Positions 60,810 through 64,000 of a DNA stretch of 64,000 bases are shown here, one piece after another; within the stretch, counting starts at the first letter, position 1; every line of letters starts with the position of its first letter. The notes under the pieces are model-generated. The model was not told the origin of the DNA and did not search any database. It worked only from the letters and a program-made list of their open reading frames with translations. The DNA comes from SIG440 sp045631525 (GTDB lineage: Bacteria > Bacillota > Clostridia > Monoglobales > Monoglobaceae): the NCBI GenBank assembly GCA_045631525.1, contig JAZQUY010000008.1, forward strand, positions 39,114-103,113. The letters run 5' to 3'. The position numbers and the translations under genes were made by a program.

Positions 60810-61208
60810 TTACCAAATAAATGCGAGAACTTCGCCGCCTACGTTCTGTTTGCGGGCTTCTTTGTCTGTCATTATACCCTTTGATGTAGAGATAATGGCA
60901 ATACCAAGTCCTTTGAGAACCTGAGGAAGTTCTTCCTTTGATGCGTATATTCTAAGACCGGGCTTTGAAACTCTCTTAAGACCGGTGAGAACCTTCTGCT
61001 TGTTCTCAGCATATTTGAGAGTAACGCGAATTACGCCCTGTGTGTCATCATCAATATACTCAACATTCTTTACATATCCTTCATCAAGCAAAATTTTTGC
61101 AATAGCTTTTTTCATGTTTGATGCAGGAATATCAACTGTCGCGTGTCTCTGGTTGTTAGCATTTCTTATTCTTGTAAGCATATCTGCTATTGGATCTGTG
61201 ATGTGCAT
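60810..61208 (-). CDS. rpsH: Small ribosomal subunit protein uS8
   Basis: 132 aa; MHITDPIADMLTRIRNA at start, STSKGIMTDKEAR near 110-122. ATG at 61206-61208 with AAAGGAGG; the 18 in-frame codons upstream have no ribosome site. Confidence 0.97.
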   Translation of the reverse strand: MHITDPIADMLTRIRNANNQRHATVDIPASNMKKAIAKILLDEGYVKNVEYIDDDTQGVIRVTLKYAENKQKVLTGLKRVSKPGLRIYASKEELPQVLKGLGIAIISTSKGIMTDKEARKQNVGGEVLAFIW

Positions 61209-61331
61209 ATTTATCCTCCTTTTTATCGGATTTTGTGAGTCAGTTTGGCTATCCGTATCCAATCAATTAGCCACTTGACTCTCCTTGAATTTAAAATTTT
61301 ACTTTTCAGACAAAACGTCTGTATTTACCCT

Positions 61332-61517
61332 TTACCAGGATGCTTTCTTCACTCCGGGAATCTGACCTTTGTAAGCAAGTTCTCTGAAGCAGATTCTGCA
61401 GATGCCAAACTTACGAAGATAAGCGTGGGGTCTTCCGCAGATTTTGCATCTGTTGTATTCACGGGTAGAATACTTCTGTTCTTTCTGCTGTTTTAAAACC
61501 ATAGCCTTTTTTGCCAT
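61332..61517 (-). CDS. rpsN: Small ribosomal subunit protein uS14, zinc type (type Z)
   Basis: 61 aa, the short zinc form with CKICGRPH and CRICF. ATG at 61515-61517 is chosen (AGGAG ten bases upstream) over an in-frame start 11 codons earlier. Ends GVKKASW, as the family does. Confidence 0.96.
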   Translation of the reverse strand: MAKKAMVLKQQKEQKYSTREYNRCKICGRPHAYLRKFGICRICFRELAYKGQIPGVKKASW

Positions 61518-61583
61518 AAGCTTTAATCTCCTCCATTTCTGATTTTTCAATGGACAATTTTGTTTTAAGCAACTGCTTCTTTA

Positions 61584-62120
61584 CTATCTTGTAAAGGGAG
61601 CACCCATAAGTGCGAGAAGTTCACGAGCTTCTTCGTCACTCTTTGCTGTTGTAACAAAAATGATATCCATACCACGGATTTTATCAATCTTATCATAGTC
61701 TATTTCCGGGAAAATAAGCTGTTCCTTAATACCCAGTGAATAGTTTCCTCTGCCGTCGAAGGAATTGGGGTTGATACCTCTGAAGTCACGAACACGTGGG
61801 AGTGCTGCGTTGAACAATCTGTCAACGAACTCATACATCTTCGCACCACGGAGAGTAACCTTACAACCAATGTTCATACCTTCTCTGACTTTAAATTGAG
61901 CTACAGACTTCTTTGCTTTTGTGATAACGGGCTGCTGTCCGGTAATCAAAGCAAGGTCGTTCATAGCATAATCAATAGCCTTTGAATTTTCTTTTGCTTC
62001 ACCAACGCCGACATTGATAACAACTTTGTCAAGCTTTGGAATCTGCATAACACTCTTGTACTCGAATTTCTTCATAAGAGCGTCTTTGATTTCTTTTGTA
62101 TAACGTTCTTCAAGTCTCAT
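61584..62120 (-). CDS. rplE: Large ribosomal subunit protein uL5
   Basis: 178 aa; VVINVGVGEAKENSKAID near 33-50, RDFRGINPNSFDGRGNYSLG near 112-131, ends ALMGAPFTR. Standard length. Confidence 0.97.
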   Translation of the reverse strand: MRLEERYTKEIKDALMKKFEYKSVMQIPKLDKVVINVGVGEAKENSKAIDYAMNDLALITGQQPVITKAKKSVAQFKVREGMNIGCKVTLRGAKMYEFVDRLFNAALPRVRDFRGINPNSFDGRGNYSLGIKEQLIFPEIDYDKIDKIRGMDIIFVTTAKSDEEARELLALMGAPFTR

Positions 62121-62150
62121 TATCGCTTACCTCCTTTCATGAATTAAAAA

Positions 62151-62474
62151 TTATTCACCAAATGTTTCTCCGCATTTCTTGCAGTAACGAACGTGCTTGC
62201 CGTCCTCCAGAACCTTTCTGCCAACTCTTGTAGGAGCACCACATTTGCCGCAGATGTTCATAACCTTGCTTGCATATATGGGAGTTTCCTGGCTGATAAT
62301 TCCGCCAGCTTCGCCCATACGGCGAGGTTTCTTGTGCTTTGATGCAATAGAAACACCTTCAACGATAACTGTACGTTTTACTGGGTTTACTGAAAGAACC
62401 TTGCCTTTCTTGCCCTTATCTTTACCGGAAAGAACAATAACATTGTCGCCGGTTTTAACGTGCATTTTCAACAT
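62151..62474 (-). CDS. rplX: Large ribosomal subunit protein uL24
   Basis: 107 aa. KOW motif DNVIVLSGKDKGKKGKVL near 10-27 and a C-terminal zinc-ribbon-like part with CGKCGAPTRVG and CKKCGE. AGGAGG seven bases before the ATG. Confidence 0.97.
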   Translation of the reverse strand: MLKMHVKTGDNVIVLSGKDKGKKGKVLSVNPVKRTVIVEGVSIASKHKKPRRMGEAGGIISQETPIYASKVMNICGKCGAPTRVGRKVLEDGKHVRYCKKCGETFGE

Positions 62475-62591
62475 GATTTTTCCTCCTTTCGCTTTTACTC
62501 AGGAATTACTAATTTAAAATCATCCGATGTTTTTCCGCCCTATCGGGTGTTTCGCCAAAAGAACGAAAAAACGTTTCAGGTTTTAAAATCT

Positions 62592-62960
62592 TTACAGAAC
62601 CTCCGGAGCAAGAGACAAAATCTTCATATACTCTTTTTCACGAAGTTCTCTGGCGATTGGGCCAAAGATACGAGTTCCTCTGGGAGTTTTGTCGTCCTTG
62701 ATGATAACTGCTGCGTTTTCATCAAATCTGATTTTTGAGCCGTCAGCTCTCTTTACGCCCTGAACACTGCGTACGATAACCGCTTTTACAACATCGCCCT
62801 TTTTAACAGCGCCACCGGGAGCTGCCTTCTTTACAGAAGCCACGATAACGTCACCGATGTTGCCATAACGTCTGTATGAGCCGCCGAGAACACGGATGCA
62901 CATAAGTTCTTTAGCACCGCTGTTGTCAGCAACTTTAAGCAAAGTCTGCTGTTGTACCAT
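62592..62960 (-). CDS. rplN: Large ribosomal subunit protein uL14
   Basis: 122 aa; MVQQQTLLKVADNSGAKE at start; RGTRIFGPIARELRE near 97-111. The 117-base gap before rplX holds nothing recognisable. Confidence 0.97.
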   Translation of the reverse strand: MVQQQTLLKVADNSGAKELMCIRVLGGSYRRYGNIGDVIVASVKKAAPGGAVKKGDVVKAVIVRSVQGVKRADGSKIRFDENAAVIIKDDKTPRGTRIFGPIARELREKEYMKILSLAPEVL

Positions 62961-63028
62961 AATGGATTTCCTCCTATCCTTAAGATATCAATTCTAAGAT
63001 GCAAATTGCACCTTGTCTTAAAGCCAAA

Positions 63029-63289
63029 TTATTTAGCTTTTTCAACGATTTCAACCAATCTCCATCTCTTGTCTTTAGAAAGAGGTCTGGTCTCCATAAC
63101 CTTTACTTTGTCACCTATGCGGCACTCATTGTTTTCATCGTGAGCCTTGAGCTTATAGGTGTTCTTCATAACCTTCTTGTAAACCGGGTGCTTAACGCTG
63201 TCTTTGATAGCAACAACGATAGTTTTGTCCATCTTGTCGCTTACAACCTCGCCTACACGGGTTTTACGATAGTTGCGTTTTTCTTCCAT
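63029..63289 (-). CDS. rpsQ: Small ribosomal subunit protein uS17
   Basis: 86 aa, OB-fold; RKTRVGEVVSDKMDKTIVV near 8-26, and GDKVKVMETRPLSKDKRW near 60-77. Normal. Confidence 0.97.
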   Translation of the reverse strand: MEEKRNYRKTRVGEVVSDKMDKTIVVAIKDSVKHPVYKKVMKNTYKLKAHDENNECRIGDKVKVMETRPLSKDKRWRLVEIVEKAK

Positions 63290-63304
63290 TAGACCCTACA
63301 CCTC

Positions 63305-63517
63305 CTATTTGTTTATGTTGGCATTAAGGCCAAGCTCTTGTTCTTTCAAAACCGTCTTAAGCTTTGCGATATCCTTCTTAACTGCAACGATTCTCATGGG
63401 ATTATCCAGCTGATTCATTGCATTCTGGAAGCGAAGATTGAAAAGCTCTTCTTTGAGGTCCTGAATTTTATCAACAATTTCCTGTGATGAAAGGTCTCTA
63501 ATCTCATTTATTTTCAT
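63305..63517 (-). CDS. rpmC: Large ribosomal subunit protein uL29
   Basis: 70 aa, two-helix protein at the peptide exit tunnel; ELFNLRFQNAMNQLDNP near 26-42. The start overlaps the rplP stop by one base, so the two are translationally coupled. Confidence 0.97.
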   Translation of the reverse strand: MKINEIRDLSSQEIVDKIQDLKEELFNLRFQNAMNQLDNPMRIVAVKKDIAKLKTVLKEQELGLNANINK

Positions 63518-63948
63518 TACATTTCACCTTCCATTTCCTGATCGGCTTTTCTCACAAACTTACACTTGAGAGGAAGCTTGTGCATAGCAAGACGCATAGC
63601 TTCACGAGCTACTTCTTCACTAACACCGCCGATTTCAAATAATATTCTGCCGGGCTTAACAACTGCTACCCAGTACTCAGGTGAACCTTTACCGCTACCC
63701 ATACGAGTTTCAGCAGGTTTCCCTGTTACAGGCTTGTCAGGGAATATCTTAATCCAAACCTGACCGCCTCTCTTTGTATAACGAGTCATTGCGATACGGG
63801 CTGCCTCAATCTGGTTGCTTGTAATCCAAGCAGGAGACTGAGCCTGAAGACCGAATTCGCCGTAAACAACTTTGTTACCGCGAGAAGCCTTACCCTTCAT
63901 TCTGCCACGCATAACACGTCTGAACTTAACTCTTTTTGGTGATAACAT
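63517..63948 (-). CDS. rplP: Large ribosomal subunit protein uL16
   Basis: 143 aa; MLSPKRVKFRRVMRGRM at start, RMGSGKGSPEYWVAVVKPG near 81-99. Its ATG overlaps the rpsC stop (TAATG), and it overlaps rpmC by one base. Confidence 0.97.
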   Translation of the reverse strand: MLSPKRVKFRRVMRGRMKGKASRGNKVVYGEFGLQAQSPAWITSNQIEAARIAMTRYTKRGGQVWIKIFPDKPVTGKPAETRMGSGKGSPEYWVAVVKPGRILFEIGGVSEEVAREAMRLAMHKLPLKCKFVRKADQEMEGEM

Positions 63949-64000
63949 TATTTGTTTCCTCCTTCCCTTTTCTTGGCAGGAGCCTTTGTTTCCTTTACTT
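63948..64000 (-). CDS. rpsC: Small ribosomal subunit protein uS3, C-terminal end only
   Basis: Only the last 17 codons are in the window: a Lys-rich tail ending REGGNK before TAA at 63948-63950. Its place before rplP and the basic tail identify it as the end of S3 in the S10 operon. The body lies beyond the right edge. Confidence 0.8.
   Translation of the reverse strand, partial: VKETKAPAKKREGGNK

Noticed and set aside
1..64000. CRISPR arrays, rRNA, insertion sequences, prophage genes
   Set aside because: No regularly spaced repeats, rRNA sequence, transposase or phage structural proteins were seen on either strand.

Overview
The window comes from a spore-forming member of the class Clostridia (Bacillota). 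It carries spoVAC-spoVAD-spoVAE, spoIIP, spmA-spmB, a sipL-like SPOCS/LysM gene, a trmFO-type folate-dependent tRNA methylase, a major SLH-domain S-layer gene, and the Firmicute S10/spc/alpha ribosomal operon order. The mixture of housekeeping genes with an N-acetylhexosamine 1-kinase module fits a gut or other anaerobic host-associated lineage. I cannot name genus or species from sequence reading alone.

Layout. 1-8.1 kb: a minus-strand tRNA-modification and mismatch-repair operon (miaB, a YlbF/RicA-family gene, mutS, mutL, miaA, partial HlyD-like gene). 8.1-19 kb: spoVA operon, malQ, the S-layer gene with a long regulated leader, trmFO, an M14 peptidase and spoIIP. 19-25 kb: a TIM-barrel isomerase-like gene, rlmD, recR, a small secreted protein and metK. 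Divergent from metK are an ECF transporter S component and a flavin reductase-rubredoxin fusion. 25.0-26.1 kb: an AT-rich three-gene accessory cassette (XRE regulator plus two unknown genes) at the 3' end of a tRNA-Arg gene. 26.2-34.5 kb: hemW, lepA, galE, rpoD, dnaG and a dGTPase. 34.7-40.5 kb (plus strand): trmK, a NIF3-family gene, spmAB, a YigZ-family gene, murA and a YycJ-like gene. 40.5-43.4 kb: sipL and three unknown genes. 43.4-49.2 kb: a phosphoesterase, tRNA-Thr and tRNA-Tyr, a PIG-L deacetylase whose frame runs antisense through both tRNAs, two AraC regulators, and the nahK-nucleotidyltransferase pair. 49.2-64 kb: a DUF1846 gene and a HAD phosphatase, then the ribosomal protein superoperon from rplQ back to the end of rpsC, including secY, adk, map, infA and rpoA.

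The strongest regulatory signals are consensus sigma-A promoters (metK, rpmJ/alpha operon, S-layer, XRE cassette), three promoter-like sites of sigma-E form with the same 14-base spacer (spoIIP, sipL, spmA), and a sigma-G-like site before spoVAC. I saw no CRISPR array, rRNA, insertion sequence or prophage. The best candidates for new biology are the XRE cassette with its operator array, the three unknown genes upstream of sipL, the S-layer leader, and the non-stop PIG-L reading frame.
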